This document shows, one piece after another, positions 43,796 to 53,285 of a stretch of DNA of 64,000 nucleotides. Each line of letters starts with the position of its first letter. Position 1 is the first letter of the stretch. The notes under the pieces were generated by a model. The model was not told the origin of the DNA. It saw nothing but the letters and a program-made list of their open reading frames with translations, and ran no database searches. The DNA is taken from assembly GCA_021843755.1 (NCBI GenBank), contig JAKBWB010000039.1:62001-126000 (forward strand), in the 5' to 3' direction. This DNA comes from Pseudomonadota bacterium. Its GTDB lineage: Bacteria > Pseudomonadota > Gammaproteobacteria > Steroidobacterales > Steroidobacteraceae. Both the position numbers and the translations under genes were made by a program.

Positions 43796-45085
43796 ATGAG
43801 TCATCCCCGTTCCGAGCAGCTCTACGCCCGCGCCCGCGCCGTGATACCCGGGGGCGTCAACTCTCCCGTACGGGCGTTTCGGGCCGTCGGTGGCACGCCG
43901 CTGTTCATCGCGCGCGCGCAAGGCGCTCACCTCATCGATGCCGACGAACGGCGTTATCTCGACTTCGTCGGCTCTTGGGGACCGCTGATCCTCGGCCACG
44001 CTCATCCGGCGGTGGTCGAGGCCATCTCGGCGGCGAGCCGTGCCGGCACTACGTTTGGGGCGCCGTGCGCGGGCGAAGTGGAGCTCGCCGAGCGCATCGT
44101 GGCCGCCTATCCCGGAATCGAGCAGGTGCGCCTGGTCTCCTCGGGCACCGAGGCGGTGATGAGCGCGATTCGCGTCGCGCGCGCCGCCACGGCCAGAGAC
44201 CTGATCGTGAAGTTCTCGGGCTGCTATCACGGCCATGCCGATCATCTGCTGGTGGCCGCCGGCTCGGGACTGGCGACATTCGGGCGTCCGTCCTCTGCGG
44301 GCGTACCCGAGCCCTTCACCGCCTGCACCCGGGTGCTGCCGCTCGATGACGAGGCGGCGCTCGAGCAATTGCTCGAGGCGGAGGGCGCACGCATCGCCGC
44401 GGTCATCATCGAGCCGATGCCCGCCAATCACGGCCTGCTGCCCCAACGACCGGCGTTCCTCGCGCGGCTGCGCGCGCTGACGCGTGCCCACGGCGCTCTG
44501 TTGATTTTCGACGAAGTCATCTCCGGGTTCCGCCTGGCGCGCGGCGGCGCCGCGGAGCGGTTCGGCATCACGCCGGATCTGGCCACCTTCGGCAAAGTGA
44601 TCGGCGGTGGGCTGCCGGTAGGGGCCTTCGCCGGTCCGCGCGCAGTCATGGCACGGCTCGCCCCGGACGGCGATGTCTATCAGGCCGGCACCCTCTCGGG
44701 CAACCCGCTCGCCATGGCGAGCGGCATCGCCACACTCGATGTGCTCGCGCGCGAGGATGGCTGGCGCCGGCTCGAATCTCTCGGTACCCACCTCGAGGCG
44801 GTACTGCGGCCGATAGTGGCGCGTGCGCGCTTCCCGGTGCACCTGGTCCGGGTCGGGTCGCTGTTCTGGCTATCGCTGCACGGGCCGGGGGCGCCGCGCA
44901 CCGCCGCTGCGCTCGATCCGAGCGCGCTCGAGCGCTATGGCCGGCTGTTCCATGCACTGCTCGCGCAAGGGATCTACTTTCCGCCCTCGGCCTACGAGGC
45001 GTGCTTCCTGTCGCTTGCGCACCGGGAATCGGACATCGAGACGCTGGGCCGCGGTCTCGAGCATGCGCTCGAGACCGCGGCATGA
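43796..45085 (+). CDS. hemL: Glutamate-1-semialdehyde 2,1-aminomutase
   Basis: A 429-residue PLP enzyme (class III aminotransferase fold) converting glutamate-1-semialdehyde to 5-aminolevulinate. Seen: the start SEQLYARARAVIPGGVNSPV, the PLP-binding Asp in LLIFDEVISGFRLARGG and the Schiff-base lysine K267 in TFGKVIGGGLPVGAFAG. It follows hemA by 2 bp and overlaps the kinase ATG (ATGA). Confidence 0.96.
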   Translation: MSHPRSEQLYARARAVIPGGVNSPVRAFRAVGGTPLFIARAQGAHLIDADERRYLDFVGSWGPLILGHAHPAVVEAISAASRAGTTFGAPCAGEVELAERIVAAYPGIEQVRLVSSGTEAVMSAIRVARAATARDLIVKFSGCYHGHADHLLVAAGSGLATFGRPSSAGVPEPFTACTRVLPLDDEAALEQLLEAEGARIAAVIIEPMPANHGLLPQRPAFLARLRALTRAHGALLIFDEVISGFRLARGGAAERFGITPDLATFGKVIGGGLPVGAFAGPRAVMARLAPDGDVYQAGTLSGNPLAMASGIATLDVLAREDGWRRLESLGTHLEAVLRPIVARARFPVHLVRVGSLFWLSLHGPGAPRTAAALDPSALERYGRLFHALLAQGIYFPPSAYEACFLSLAHRESDIETLGRGLEHALETAA

Positions 45086-46305
45086 CTCCGCGCGCGAACA
45101 GAATCCCGCGCATCCTGCAGATCACCGTCATGGTGCTCGTGATGGTGTGCACCGTTCAGGTCGGCTGGTGGCTGTACGACGAGCACCGCTATGCCGTGGA
45201 GAAAGTCGTCCAGCTACAGAGCGCCTACGCGCAGCAGGCTGCCGCGGCGCGCGCGCTGCTCTCGGCCGGTGTGCCGGTCGAGCGCGTCCGAGCGCTCCTG
45301 CCCTCGGTGCAGCTGACACCCGACGGCGCCCGAGTCAGCCCGGTGGCCGAGCACGCGCTGCTGGCCCAGGAGCACCTGCGGATCGTGCAATACGCCTGGG
45401 AGGGCGGATTTTTCCTGCTCGCGCTGGTGGCGTGTCTCGTGGTCATCGCCCGGGCCCTGCGCTCCGAGGCGTTGGCCATGATCGAGCAGGACAACTTCCT
45501 GGCGATGGTCTCGCACCAGTTCAAAACACCCCTCGCGAGTCTGCAGCTCTCGCTGGAGACGCTCACCTTGCGCAAGCTCACGGCCGAGCAGACCCGCGGC
45601 CTGACGGACCGGATGCTCGCGGACTTGGCGCGCATGGAAGGCATGGTGAGCCGCATCCTCGAGAGCGCCCGGTTGGACCGCGGACGCGTCGAGCTGCGGC
45701 GCGAGCCGGTCGACCTGGCGGGAGCCGTGCGGCGCGCGACGGCCTCCGTCGAGGAGCGCGCCGCCCAGGCGCACATCACGCTGCGCGTGGAGATCGACCC
45801 GGGACTGGAGATACTCGCCGACCCGCTGGCGCTCGACGTCATCCTGCGCAACCTGCTCGACAACTCGCTGGCGGCGGTCGTCCCGGTGGGTGGCGGCACC
45901 ATCGTGTTCAGCGGGCGGCGCGCCGACGGCAACATCGAGCTCGCCGTGCGCGACAGCGGCGTGGGCTTCAGGCCTGCCGATGCGAGCCGGCTGTTCGAGA
46001 AATTCAGGCGCCTGCAACCGGGCGGCGGCAGCTACCACGGCACCGGACTCGGCCTGTACATCGTGCGGCGCCTGATGCACCTGATGGGCGGGCGGGTGAC
46101 CGCCGAGAGTGCGGGCGTCGGCCATGGCGCCCGTTTCCGGCTGGTGTGGTCCGGTGAGCCGCGACACGATCGCCGGGAGCCGTCCTGGACGGGGCAGAGC
46201 GGCCCCGCCGCCGGGGAAAGCGACCCTGACATGCTCGCGCAGAACGCTCCGCAAAGCGAAGCGGCCCGTCCGGAGAAACACCCCGGGGACGGCAACCTGT
46301 CGTGA
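45082..46305 (+). CDS. Membrane sensor histidine kinase embedded in the heme cluster
   Basis: A 407-residue kinase with TM1 (about residues 12-32), a periplasmic loop of about 75 residues rich in Ala/Gln/Val, and TM2 (about 113-133). The HisKA box NFLAMVSHQFKTPLASL has H145. HATPase boxes are NLLDNSLAA, VRDSGVGF and YHGTGLGLYIVRRLM. The C-terminus carries about 55 low-complexity residues. It overlaps hemL (ATGA) and the regulator (GTGA), so its synthesis is tied to HemL. The signal is unknown; a heme intermediate or oxidative/envelope state is conceivable. Confidence 0.85.
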   Translation: MTPRANRIPRILQITVMVLVMVCTVQVGWWLYDEHRYAVEKVVQLQSAYAQQAAAARALLSAGVPVERVRALLPSVQLTPDGARVSPVAEHALLAQEHLRIVQYAWEGGFFLLALVACLVVIARALRSEALAMIEQDNFLAMVSHQFKTPLASLQLSLETLTLRKLTAEQTRGLTDRMLADLARMEGMVSRILESARLDRGRVELRREPVDLAGAVRRATASVEERAAQAHITLRVEIDPGLEILADPLALDVILRNLLDNSLAAVVPVGGGTIVFSGRRADGNIELAVRDSGVGFRPADASRLFEKFRRLQPGGGSYHGTGLGLYIVRRLMHLMGGRVTAESAGVGHGARFRLVWSGEPRHDRREPSWTGQSGPAAGESDPDMLAQNAPQSEAARPEKHPGDGNLS

Positions 46306-47027
46306 GCGCGCCTGCCGACACTACCCACCGGATCCTGGTGGTCGAGGACGATCCATACCTCGCCGCTGGATTGGTCGAGAACCTGCGCGCCGAAGGCTAC
46401 ACGGTCGATCAGGCCGGCGACGGGCGCGCCGCGCTCGAGCAGCTCGGCACGCAAGTCTACGGCCTGGTACTGCTCGATGTGATGCTGCCGCAGATCGATG
46501 GGTTCACCGTCTGCCGCACGCTGCGCGAGCGCGGCGACAACACGCCGGTGCTGTTTCTGACGGCGCGCGGCGATCCGGCCGACCGGGTGCGGGGGCTGGA
46601 GGCCGGCGGCGACGACTACCTGCCCAAGCCCTTCCATCTCAAGGAGCTGCTGCTGCGCGTGCGGGCCATTCTCCGGCGCTGGGACTGGTACCAGAGCGCG
46701 GCGGCCGAGACCGCGGTGCTGCGCTTCGGCGAGAACGAGGTCGACTTCCGTGCCTTCCGCGGCCGTGCGTGGAACGGCCTCACCCAGGAACTCACCGAGA
46801 AGGAGGCGATGATCCTCAAGGTGCTGGCCGAGCGGCCCGGCGAGATCGTCTCGCGCGAGGATCTGCTCGAGCGGGTGTGGGGTTACGACGTGTTCCCCTC
46901 CACGCGCACCGTGGACAACTTCATCCTGCGGCTGCGGCGGCGGTTCGAGCGCGACCCGGCCAATCCGCGCCACTTCCTGACGGTATGGGGTGTCGGCTAC
47001 CGCTTTCTGATCGAGGGCGAGTCATGA
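46302..47027 (+). CDS. OmpR/PhoB-family response regulator embedded in the heme cluster
   Basis: A 241-residue regulator: receiver (ILVVEDDPYLAAGL, phospho-Asp in LVLLDVMLPQIDG, Lys in YLPKPFHLKEL) and a winged-helix effector (LTEKEAMILKVLAERPGEIV, TVDNFILRLRRRFE, VWGVGYRFL). It starts with a GTG overlapping the kinase stop and overlaps hemC by ATGA. Its position implies autoregulation of, or feedback on, the hem genes. Confidence 0.9.
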   Translation: MSAPADTTHRILVVEDDPYLAAGLVENLRAEGYTVDQAGDGRAALEQLGTQVYGLVLLDVMLPQIDGFTVCRTLRERGDNTPVLFLTARGDPADRVRGLEAGGDDYLPKPFHLKELLLRVRAILRRWDWYQSAAAETAVLRFGENEVDFRAFRGRAWNGLTQELTEKEAMILKVLAERPGEIVSREDLLERVWGYDVFPSTRTVDNFILRLRRRFERDPANPRHFLTVWGVGYRFLIEGES

Positions 47028-47977
47028 CACGTGCGGTACTGCGCATCGGCACCCGAGCCTCCGCACTCGCACTGTGGCAGGCCCGGCACGTTCGGGGGCT
47101 GATCGGCGCGCTGCCCGGCGCGCCCGCCGTCGAACTCGTGCCCATCGCGACCGCCGGCGATCTGCAGACCCAGGTGCCGCTGTGGGCCGTCGCGGGCCGC
47201 GCCTTTTTCACCAAGGAGCTCGACCGCGCGCTGCTCGAGGACCGCGTCGACCTCGCCGTGCACAGTCTGAAGGATCTGCCCACGGAACTCGAGCCGGGCC
47301 TCGCGCTTGCCGCCGTGCTCGAGCGCGAGGACCCACGCGATGCGCTCGTCGGCCGCGACGGCCGGGCGCTGACGGCGCTGCCCGCCGGCGCGCGCGTCGG
47401 CACGAGCAGTCTGCGCCGCAGGGCGTTCATCGCCCGCCTGCGACCCGACATCCAGCTGCACGAGCTGCGCGGCAACGTGCCGACGCGCCTGGAGCGGCTC
47501 GCGCGCGGCGACTACGACGCCATCGTGTTGGCGGCTGCGGGCCTGAAGCGACTCGGGCTCGAGTCGCGCATCACCGAGCGGCTCGGCCCGGCGGACTTTC
47601 CGCCAGCGGTCTCGCAAGGCACGATCGGCGTGTGCGCCCGCGCGGGCGATGCGGCAACCGCCCGCTGGCTCGAGCCGCTCGATCATGCCGCGACGCGGCT
47701 CGCGACGGCCGCCGAACGGGCGCTGCTGCGGCGCATCCAGGGCGGCTGTCAGGTGCCGCTCGGCGCGCTGGCGCGCCTCGAAGCCGGATCGATCCACATG
47801 CATGCCGTGGTGTGCACGCTCGATGGCACGCGGAGCCTGTCGGCCGAGGGCGCCGCGCCGGCCGATGCCGCGGCCGCCCGCGGTCTCGGGGAGCGCCTCG
47901 CCGATGAGCTGTTGGCACAGGGCGCCGCACAGCTGATCGCCGCGCAGCGTGCCGCGCAGGAGCCGCCCCAGCCGTGA
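47024..47977 (+). CDS. hemC: Hydroxymethylbilane synthase (porphobilinogen deaminase)
   Basis: A 317-residue cytoplasmic enzyme polymerising four porphobilinogens. Seen: the start VLRIGTRASALALWQARHV, the catalytic Asp region VDLAVHSLKDLPT, RRRAFIARLRPD and RGNVPTRLERL substrate arginines, and the dipyrromethane cofactor cysteine C242 in GGCQVPLGAL, the same number as in E. coli. Its ATG overlaps the regulator stop and its own stop overlaps hemD (GTGA). Confidence 0.96.
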   Translation: MTRAVLRIGTRASALALWQARHVRGLIGALPGAPAVELVPIATAGDLQTQVPLWAVAGRAFFTKELDRALLEDRVDLAVHSLKDLPTELEPGLALAAVLEREDPRDALVGRDGRALTALPAGARVGTSSLRRRAFIARLRPDIQLHELRGNVPTRLERLARGDYDAIVLAAAGLKRLGLESRITERLGPADFPPAVSQGTIGVCARAGDAATARWLEPLDHAATRLATAAERALLRRIQGGCQVPLGALARLEAGSIHMHAVVCTLDGTRSLSAEGAAPADAAAARGLGERLADELLAQGAAQLIAAQRAAQEPPQP

Positions 47978-48765
47978 GCACCGCACCCGATCCCCCCGTG
48001 GTGGTGACGCGCGCCGAGTCGCGAGGCCGCGGACTCTGCGGCGAGCTCGAGCGGCTCGGGCTCGCCGTTGTGCACTGGCCCGTGATCGGCATTGAAGAGA
48101 CCGATCCGGCGCAGTGGGAAGCACAGCGCTGCGCAGCCGGAACGTTTGATTGGATCGTGTTCACCAGCACGCATGCGGTGCAAGCCGTGACTGACGCACT
48201 GCCGGCACCGCCGGCGGGGGTACGTATCGCCGCGGTGGGTCCGAGCACTTGCGACACATTGCGCGCATACGGCTGGCCCGTCGACCTGCTCGGCTATGGC
48301 CCAGGCGCGGAGGGTCTGGTCCACGCGCTTGGCCAAGTCGGCGTGCGGAACCGGCGAATTTTGTATCCGGCCAGCTCGCGCGCGCTGCCCACGCTGCAGG
48401 AGGGTCTGGTGCGTCTCGGCGCGGATGTGGTGCGCTTTATCGCGTACCGTATTGTCCCCGCGGCGCTCGACCTGGATGCATGCAGAGGCGCGATCGAGCA
48501 CCGTACCGTTGGCGCGGTCACCTTCGCCAGCCCATCGGCGGTGATCGAGCTGGAACGTGCCCTCGGCGCGGAGGACTTCAGACGACTGCTCGCGGCGGCC
48601 CCGGCCGTCGCGATCGGGCCGACGACGGCCGGGGCGCTCGCTGCGCGCGGCCTCGCGCCCACCATCGCGCAGACTCCGACGCTGCGCGGCTTGGCGCTCG
48701 CCTGTCATGCGCTGCTGCGCGCACATCCACCCAGAGGCTCGAATCATGAGTTTTCCGTCTGTTAG
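47974..48765 (+). CDS. hemD: Uroporphyrinogen-III synthase
   Basis: A 263-residue two-domain protein that cyclises hydroxymethylbilane with inversion of ring D. The family is weakly conserved; visible features are VVVTRAESRGRGLCGELERL, FDWIVFTSTHAVQAV, RIAAVGPSTCDTLRAYG, a central ILYPASSRALPTLQEGL, and AVTFASPSAVIELERAL with VAIGPTTAGALAARGL. The GTG start overlaps the hemC stop and its 3' end overlaps hemB by 20 bp. Confidence 0.9.
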   Translation: MSTAPDPPVVVTRAESRGRGLCGELERLGLAVVHWPVIGIEETDPAQWEAQRCAAGTFDWIVFTSTHAVQAVTDALPAPPAGVRIAAVGPSTCDTLRAYGWPVDLLGYGPGAEGLVHALGQVGVRNRRILYPASSRALPTLQEGLVRLGADVVRFIAYRIVPAALDLDACRGAIEHRTVGAVTFASPSAVIELERALGAEDFRRLLAAAPAVAIGPTTAGALAARGLAPTIAQTPTLRGLALACHALLRAHPPRGSNHEFSVC

Positions 48766-49726
48766 ACCACGGCGCACGCGCCAATCGGATCCTTGGCGGC
48801 GCATGGTGCGCGAAACGCGCCTCGCCCCCGATCAGCTCATCTACCCGCTGTTCGTCGTACCCGGCAGCGGAGTGCGCCGTCCGGTGACCAGCATGCCGGG
48901 CATCTGTCAGCTTTCGGTCGACGAGGCCGTCAACGAGGCTCGCTCGGCCCTGGATGCCGGTGTCCCGGCGGTGCTGCTGTTCGCCGCGCCGGCGCACAAG
49001 GACGCAAAGGCGAGTGCGGCACTCGATCCGAGCGGACTCGCCGCCGAAGCGATCGTGGCGATCAAGACCGCCTGCCCGCAGCTGCTGGTATGGGCCGACG
49101 TGTGCCTGTGCGGCGCGACCGACCACGGCCACTGCGGCCACGTGCTGCCCGGCGGGGTGATCGACAACGACTCCTCGGTGCAGACGCTGGCCGAAGTGGC
49201 GCTCAATTACGCGCGCGCTGGCGCTGATGCGGTTGCGCCGAGCGACATGATGGACGGGCGGGTCCAGGCCATCCGCCGGGTGCTCGACCGCGACGGGTTC
49301 GCCATGACGCCGATCGTCTCCTATGCGGCCAAGTTCGCCTCGGCGTTCTACGGTCCGTTCCGCGAGGCGGCCGAGTCCGCTCCGGCCTTCGGCGACCGGC
49401 GCAGCTATCAGATGGATCCGGCCAACGGCCGCGAAGCGCTGCGCGAAGTCCGCCTCGACGTCGAGGAAGGCGCCGACCTGGTCATGGTCAAGCCGGCCGG
49501 ACCCTACCTCGACGTCATCCGCCAGGTGCGCGCCACGGTCGAGGTGCCGGTCGTGGCTTATCAGGTGAGCGGCGAGTTCAGCCTCATCAAGGCGGCCGCC
49601 GAGCGCGGCTGGATCGATGAACCCGCGGCGGTCATGGAGGCGCTCACCGGCATCCGCCGCGCCGGCGCGGATCTCATCATCACCTACTACGCGCGGGACG
49701 TCGCGCGCTGGCTGAGGAGTCGCTGA
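48746..49726 (+). CDS. hemB: Delta-aminolevulinic acid dehydratase (porphobilinogen synthase)
   Basis: A 326-residue enzyme condensing two 5-aminolevulinates to porphobilinogen. Schiff-base lysines are K196 (SYAAKFASAFYGPF) and K249 (MVKPAGPYLD). A cysteine set, DVCLCGATDHGHCGH, marks a Zn-type active site. The start MSFPSVRPRRTRQS matches the family and makes the gene overlap hemD by 20 bp. It abuts hemE without a gap. Confidence 0.96.
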   Translation: MSFPSVRPRRTRQSDPWRRMVRETRLAPDQLIYPLFVVPGSGVRRPVTSMPGICQLSVDEAVNEARSALDAGVPAVLLFAAPAHKDAKASAALDPSGLAAEAIVAIKTACPQLLVWADVCLCGATDHGHCGHVLPGGVIDNDSSVQTLAEVALNYARAGADAVAPSDMMDGRVQAIRRVLDRDGFAMTPIVSYAAKFASAFYGPFREAAESAPAFGDRRSYQMDPANGREALREVRLDVEEGADLVMVKPAGPYLDVIRQVRATVEVPVVAYQVSGEFSLIKAAAERGWIDEPAAVMEALTGIRRAGADLIITYYARDVARWLRSR

Positions 49727-50773
49727 TTGAGCACGCCCACGCCCGTATTTCTCGCCGCGTGCCGGCGCGAGCCGGTGCCGTACACGCCCATCTGGGTGAT
49801 GCGTCAGGCCGGCCGCTACCTGCCGGAATACCGGCAGGTCCGTTCCCGGGTGTCGTTCGAGGCGCTCACGCGCACGCCGGAACTCGCCGCCGAGGTGACT
49901 CTGCAGCCGCTGCGGCGCTTTGCGCTCGATGCGGCGATCCTCTTCAGCGACATCATGACGCCGCTTTCCGGCATGGGCGTCGATCTGACATTCGAGCCCG
50001 GTCCGGTGATCGGCCAGCCGATCCGCACCGACGCGGCCATCGATGCGCTGCGGCCGCTCGAGCCGCTGCGCGACGTACCCTTCGTGCTCGACACCGTGCG
50101 CCTGGTGCGCGCCGAGGCGCCGCGCGGCGTGCCACTGATCGGCTTCGCGGGCGGTCCGTTCACGCTGTTGTGCTACCTGGTGGGCGGGCGTCCCTCGAAG
50201 GAGTTCGAGACGGCACGCGCGTTTCTGTACGAGAGCCCGCGCTCGGCGGAGCGGCTGTTGGATCGGCTCGCGGACGCCATGGCCGTCTATCTCGGGGCCC
50301 AGGCCGACGCCGGCGCACAGGCGCTGATGATGTTCGAGTCCTGGGGTGGACTGCTCGCGCCACCGGAGTTCGAGCGGTTTGCGCTGCGCGGCGCAGTCCG
50401 CACGCTCACCGCGTTGCGCGCACGCGGCGTGCCGCTCATTTACTACCTCAATCAGGGTTGCGCGCTGCTCGATCGGCTCGCGAGCCTTCCGGCCGACGTC
50501 TTCGGCGTCGACTGGCGCACGCCGCTCGGGGCGGTGCGCCGTGTGTTGGGACCGCAGAAGGCCGTGCAGGGCAACCTCGATCCGGCCGCGCTGTTCGCCC
50601 CGCCCGATGAGCTCGCGCGCCAGGCCGAGGGCGTACTGCGGGAGGCCGGCGGTGCGCCCGGGCACATCTTCAATCTGGGCCACGGCATCTGGCCGCAAAC
50701 TGACCCGGACGCCCTGGCGCGGCTGGTGGACATCGTGCACGATCGCTCGGCGCGCGGGGGAGTTCACGCGTGA
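49727..50773 (+). CDS. hemE: Uroporphyrinogen-III decarboxylase
   Basis: A 348-residue cytosolic enzyme removing four acetate carboxyls to give coproporphyrinogen III. Seen: PIWVMRQAGRYLPEYRQVR near the N-terminus with the substrate-binding arginines, the catalytic Asp in ILFSDIMTPLSGMG, GFAGGPFTLLCYLVGG, and the C-terminal FNLGHGIWPQTDPD. The TTG start directly follows the hemB stop, and the end overlaps hemF (GTGA). Confidence 0.96.
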   Translation: MSTPTPVFLAACRREPVPYTPIWVMRQAGRYLPEYRQVRSRVSFEALTRTPELAAEVTLQPLRRFALDAAILFSDIMTPLSGMGVDLTFEPGPVIGQPIRTDAAIDALRPLEPLRDVPFVLDTVRLVRAEAPRGVPLIGFAGGPFTLLCYLVGGRPSKEFETARAFLYESPRSAERLLDRLADAMAVYLGAQADAGAQALMMFESWGGLLAPPEFERFALRGAVRTLTALRARGVPLIYYLNQGCALLDRLASLPADVFGVDWRTPLGAVRRVLGPQKAVQGNLDPAALFAPPDELARQAEGVLREAGGAPGHIFNLGHGIWPQTDPDALARLVDIVHDRSARGGVHA

Positions 50774-51603
50774 CGGGAGACGACATGGAACTGGCCGAGG
50801 CCGCGGCCCGCTACTTCCGCGATCTGCAAGCGCGGATCTGCACTGCATTCGAGGCCTTCGAGCCCGAGGCGCGGTTCGAGGCACGCGACTGGCGCCGGCC
50901 GAGCGGTCACCGCCTCGAGGGCGGCGGCGTCTCGAGGCTGATGCGCGGGCAGGTGTTCGAGAAAGTCGGTGTCAACTTCAGCCATGTCTGGGGCGTGCTC
51001 TCCGATCAGGCGCGCGCGCAGATCCCCGGCGCGCAGGACTCCGGCGGACGCTTCCTCGCCTGCGGCATCTCCCTGGTGGCCCATATGTCGAACCCGTACG
51101 TGCCGACGGTGCACATGAACCTGCGCTACCTGCGCACCAGCCGCGGCTGGTTCGGGGGCGGATCGGACCTCACGCCGACGTTTCCGTTCGACGAGGACAC
51201 GACGCTGTTTCACGCAGCGCTGCGCCGCGCCTGCGAGAGGTATCGCCCCGGGGCCTACGAAGCGTACAAGGCCTGGTGCGACCGGTATTTCTACCTGCCC
51301 CATCGGCACGAGCCCCGCGGGGTGGGCGGAATCTTCTTCGACGAGCTCGCCGGCGGCGACGCCGAAGCGGACTTGGCGTTCGTCCGGCAGGTCGGCGAGG
51401 CGTTCCTGGAGGTCTACCCGACCCTGGTGTCGCGCCGAAAAGACACGCCGTACGACGAGGCCGACCGCGAGAAGCTGCTGTACAAGCGGGGACGGTACGT
51501 CGAGTTCAACCTGGTCTATGATCGCGGCACCCGGTTCGGATTTCAGACGGACGCGGACCCGGAGGCCTACCTCATGAGTCTGCCGCCGCTGGTCAAATGG
51601 TGA
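50770..51603 (+). CDS. hemF: Coproporphyrinogen-III oxidase, oxygen-dependent
   Basis: A 277-residue enzyme oxidatively decarboxylating coproporphyrinogen III to protoporphyrinogen IX. Conserved blocks are GGVSRLMRGQVFEKVGVNFS, HMNLRYLRT, WFGGGSDLTPTFPFDEDT, HRHEPRGVGGIFFDEL and KRGRYVEFNLVYDRGTRFG. It is slightly shorter than the usual 300 residues at the N-terminus. A GTG start overlaps the hemE stop; an ATG lies five codons in. It implies aerobic growth. Confidence 0.95.
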   Translation: MTGDDMELAEAAARYFRDLQARICTAFEAFEPEARFEARDWRRPSGHRLEGGGVSRLMRGQVFEKVGVNFSHVWGVLSDQARAQIPGAQDSGGRFLACGISLVAHMSNPYVPTVHMNLRYLRTSRGWFGGGSDLTPTFPFDEDTTLFHAALRRACERYRPGAYEAYKAWCDRYFYLPHRHEPRGVGGIFFDELAGGDAEADLAFVRQVGEAFLEVYPTLVSRRKDTPYDEADREKLLYKRGRYVEFNLVYDRGTRFGFQTDADPEAYLMSLPPLVKW

Positions 51604-52154
51604 GACGTGTCAATCGGATGTTCAGGACGCTCGCGCCCCTGACATGTGCGCTGTTGGGCTTCGCCCTCTGCGGTTGCAGTCAACAGAATAGTCTGTTCAT
51701 GCCCGAGAGCGCCCCAAACACGCCCTCGAGCCTGCCGCGCACGCCGCCCCCGGCCCCGTTGCCGGCGGTCGCACAGCGTGCCGCGACCCTGATCGGTCTG
51801 CCCGTGCGCTCCCAATCGGGCAAGACTCTCGGGGCCGTGCAGGACATCGTGTTCGGCGCGGGCGGCAGGGCGACGCACCTGATTCTGGTGCGCGGCCGCA
51901 ATGCGGGCCCCGCCGGTCTGTTGACCGCGATCCCATGGAAGCTGGCCCTGAAGCACATCCACGGGAACGCCCTGATCCTGGGCGCCAAGCGACTCGCGGG
52001 CGCGCCCGGCTTTCCCCCCAACCGGTGGCCGGATCTGGGCAAGCGCGGCTGGAGCGCCGCGGCCGACACCTACTGGGCACAGAGTTCGCCGCACGCCTTC
52101 AAGCCGATCGATCCGACCAGCCGCTCGCGCGTACGCCCGCCCATGAAGCTGTGA
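51597..52154 (+). CDS. PRC-barrel domain lipoprotein
   Basis: A 185-residue exported lipoprotein: a basic N-terminus, a hydrophobic segment and lipobox LCGC near residue 28, a Pro-rich linker ([11 protein letters not shown]), then a PRC-barrel domain ([20 protein letters not shown] and THLILVRG). PRC-barrels bind partner proteins or sense envelope state in some cases; the specific role is unknown. The ATG overlaps the hemF stop by 7 bp (an alternative ATG is at 51618), and its stop overlaps mutY by 1 bp. Confidence 0.7.
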   Translation: MVRRVNRMFRTLAPLTCALLGFALCGCSQQNSLFMPESAPNTPSSLPRTPPPAPLPAVAQRAATLIGLPVRSQSGKTLGAVQDIVFGAGGRATHLILVRGRNAGPAGLLTAIPWKLALKHIHGNALILGAKRLAGAPGFPPNRWPDLGKRGWSAAADTYWAQSSPHAFKPIDPTSRSRVRPPMKL

Positions 52155-53254
52155 TGAGCGGCGTATCGACGGCGGTACCATCCGCAGCCGGCGAGGGAGT
52201 GGCTGCCGCACTCATCGATTGGCACGTGCGCAGCGGGCGGCACGATTTGCCCTGGCAACGCAACCGCACCCCCTATCGCGTGTGGGTGTCGGAAATCATG
52301 CTGCAGCAGACGCAGGTCGCCACGGTGATTCCATACTTCGAGCGGTTCACCGGCCGCTTGCCGCAAGTGCGCGCGCTGGCCGACGCGCCGCTCGATGAGG
52401 TGCTGCACCTGTGGTCGGGACTCGGCTACTACGCGCGGGCGCGCAATCTGCACCGCGCGGCCGTGCGGATCTGCACCGAGCACGACGGCCGCTTCCCGGA
52501 GCGCTTCGATGCGCTGGCCGCACTACCGGGCATCGGCCGCTCGACCGCCGGGGCCATCCTCGCGCTGAGCTTCAACCAGCGCCATGCGATCCTCGACGGC
52601 AACGTGCGCCGCGTGCTCGCCCGGCATTTCGCAGTGGACGGTGATCCGGGGGATCCGTCCGTCGCCCTCCGGCTGTGGGCGCTATCCGAGGCCTGTACCC
52701 CGCAACGGCACGTCGACGTGTATACGCAGGCGATCATGGATCTCGGTGCGACGCTGTGCACGCGCCGTAATCCGGCATGCGCGCGCTGTCCGCTCACGGG
52801 AACCTGCCTTGCCCGGCGCAGCGGCCGCCAGCATCAGCTCCCGGCCCCGAAACACCGCCCGGAACGGCCGTTGCGGCAGGTGTTCATGCTGGCGGCGCGG
52901 CGGGCCGATGGCGCGGTCTGGCTCGAGCGCCGGCCCGAGCGTGGGATCTGGGGCGGCCTGTGGTGTCTGCCGCAGTTCGACAGCCCTGCGGAAGCGGCGG
53001 ACTATCTGGAACAGATGCTCGGCGAGCGTGCGCCGGTACGGCCACTCGCGGTCATCGAGCATGCCTTTACGCACTTCGATCTTGTCATTACGCCGCTTCT
53101 GGCCCATTGTGCGAGCCTGGGCGGCGCGCCGGATCCGGCGCAGCATGCGTGGTATCAGGCTGTCGCGCCCGGCGCGCTCGGCCTTCCGGCCCCGATTCAG
53201 CGTTTTCTGCAACGCCTGGGGTCGGCACGAACCCGGCCGCAACTCTTTGATTAA
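52154..53254 (+). CDS. mutY: A/G-specific adenine DNA glycosylase
   Basis: A 366-residue base-excision repair enzyme removing A opposite 8-oxoG. Seen: catalytic E47 in [10 protein letters not shown], the helix-hairpin-helix [13 protein letters not shown], catalytic D148 in ILDGNVRR, a [4Fe-4S] site C-x6-C-x2-C-x5-C in [17 protein letters not shown], and a C-terminal NUDIX-like 8-oxoG recognition domain ([22 protein letters not shown]). It is followed 31 bp later by yggX, its usual neighbour in gammaproteobacteria. Confidence 0.97.
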   Translation: MSGVSTAVPSAAGEGVAAALIDWHVRSGRHDLPWQRNRTPYRVWVSEIMLQQTQVATVIPYFERFTGRLPQVRALADAPLDEVLHLWSGLGYYARARNLHRAAVRICTEHDGRFPERFDALAALPGIGRSTAGAILALSFNQRHAILDGNVRRVLARHFAVDGDPGDPSVALRLWALSEACTPQRHVDVYTQAIMDLGATLCTRRNPACARCPLTGTCLARRSGRQHQLPAPKHRPERPLRQVFMLAARRADGAVWLERRPERGIWGGLWCLPQFDSPAEAADYLEQMLGERAPVRPLAVIEHAFTHFDLVITPLLAHCASLGGAPDPAQHAWYQAVAPGALGLPAPIQRFLQRLGSARTRPQLFD

Positions 53255-53285
53255 CGTAAGGTCTTTGACTTCGACGGAGAACATC

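Noticed and set aside
48578-50884. A 768-codon open frame antisense to hemB and hemE
   Set aside because: Arg/His/Gln-rich composition, no domain, and exactly opposite well-identified genes; a typical shadow in GC-rich coding DNA.
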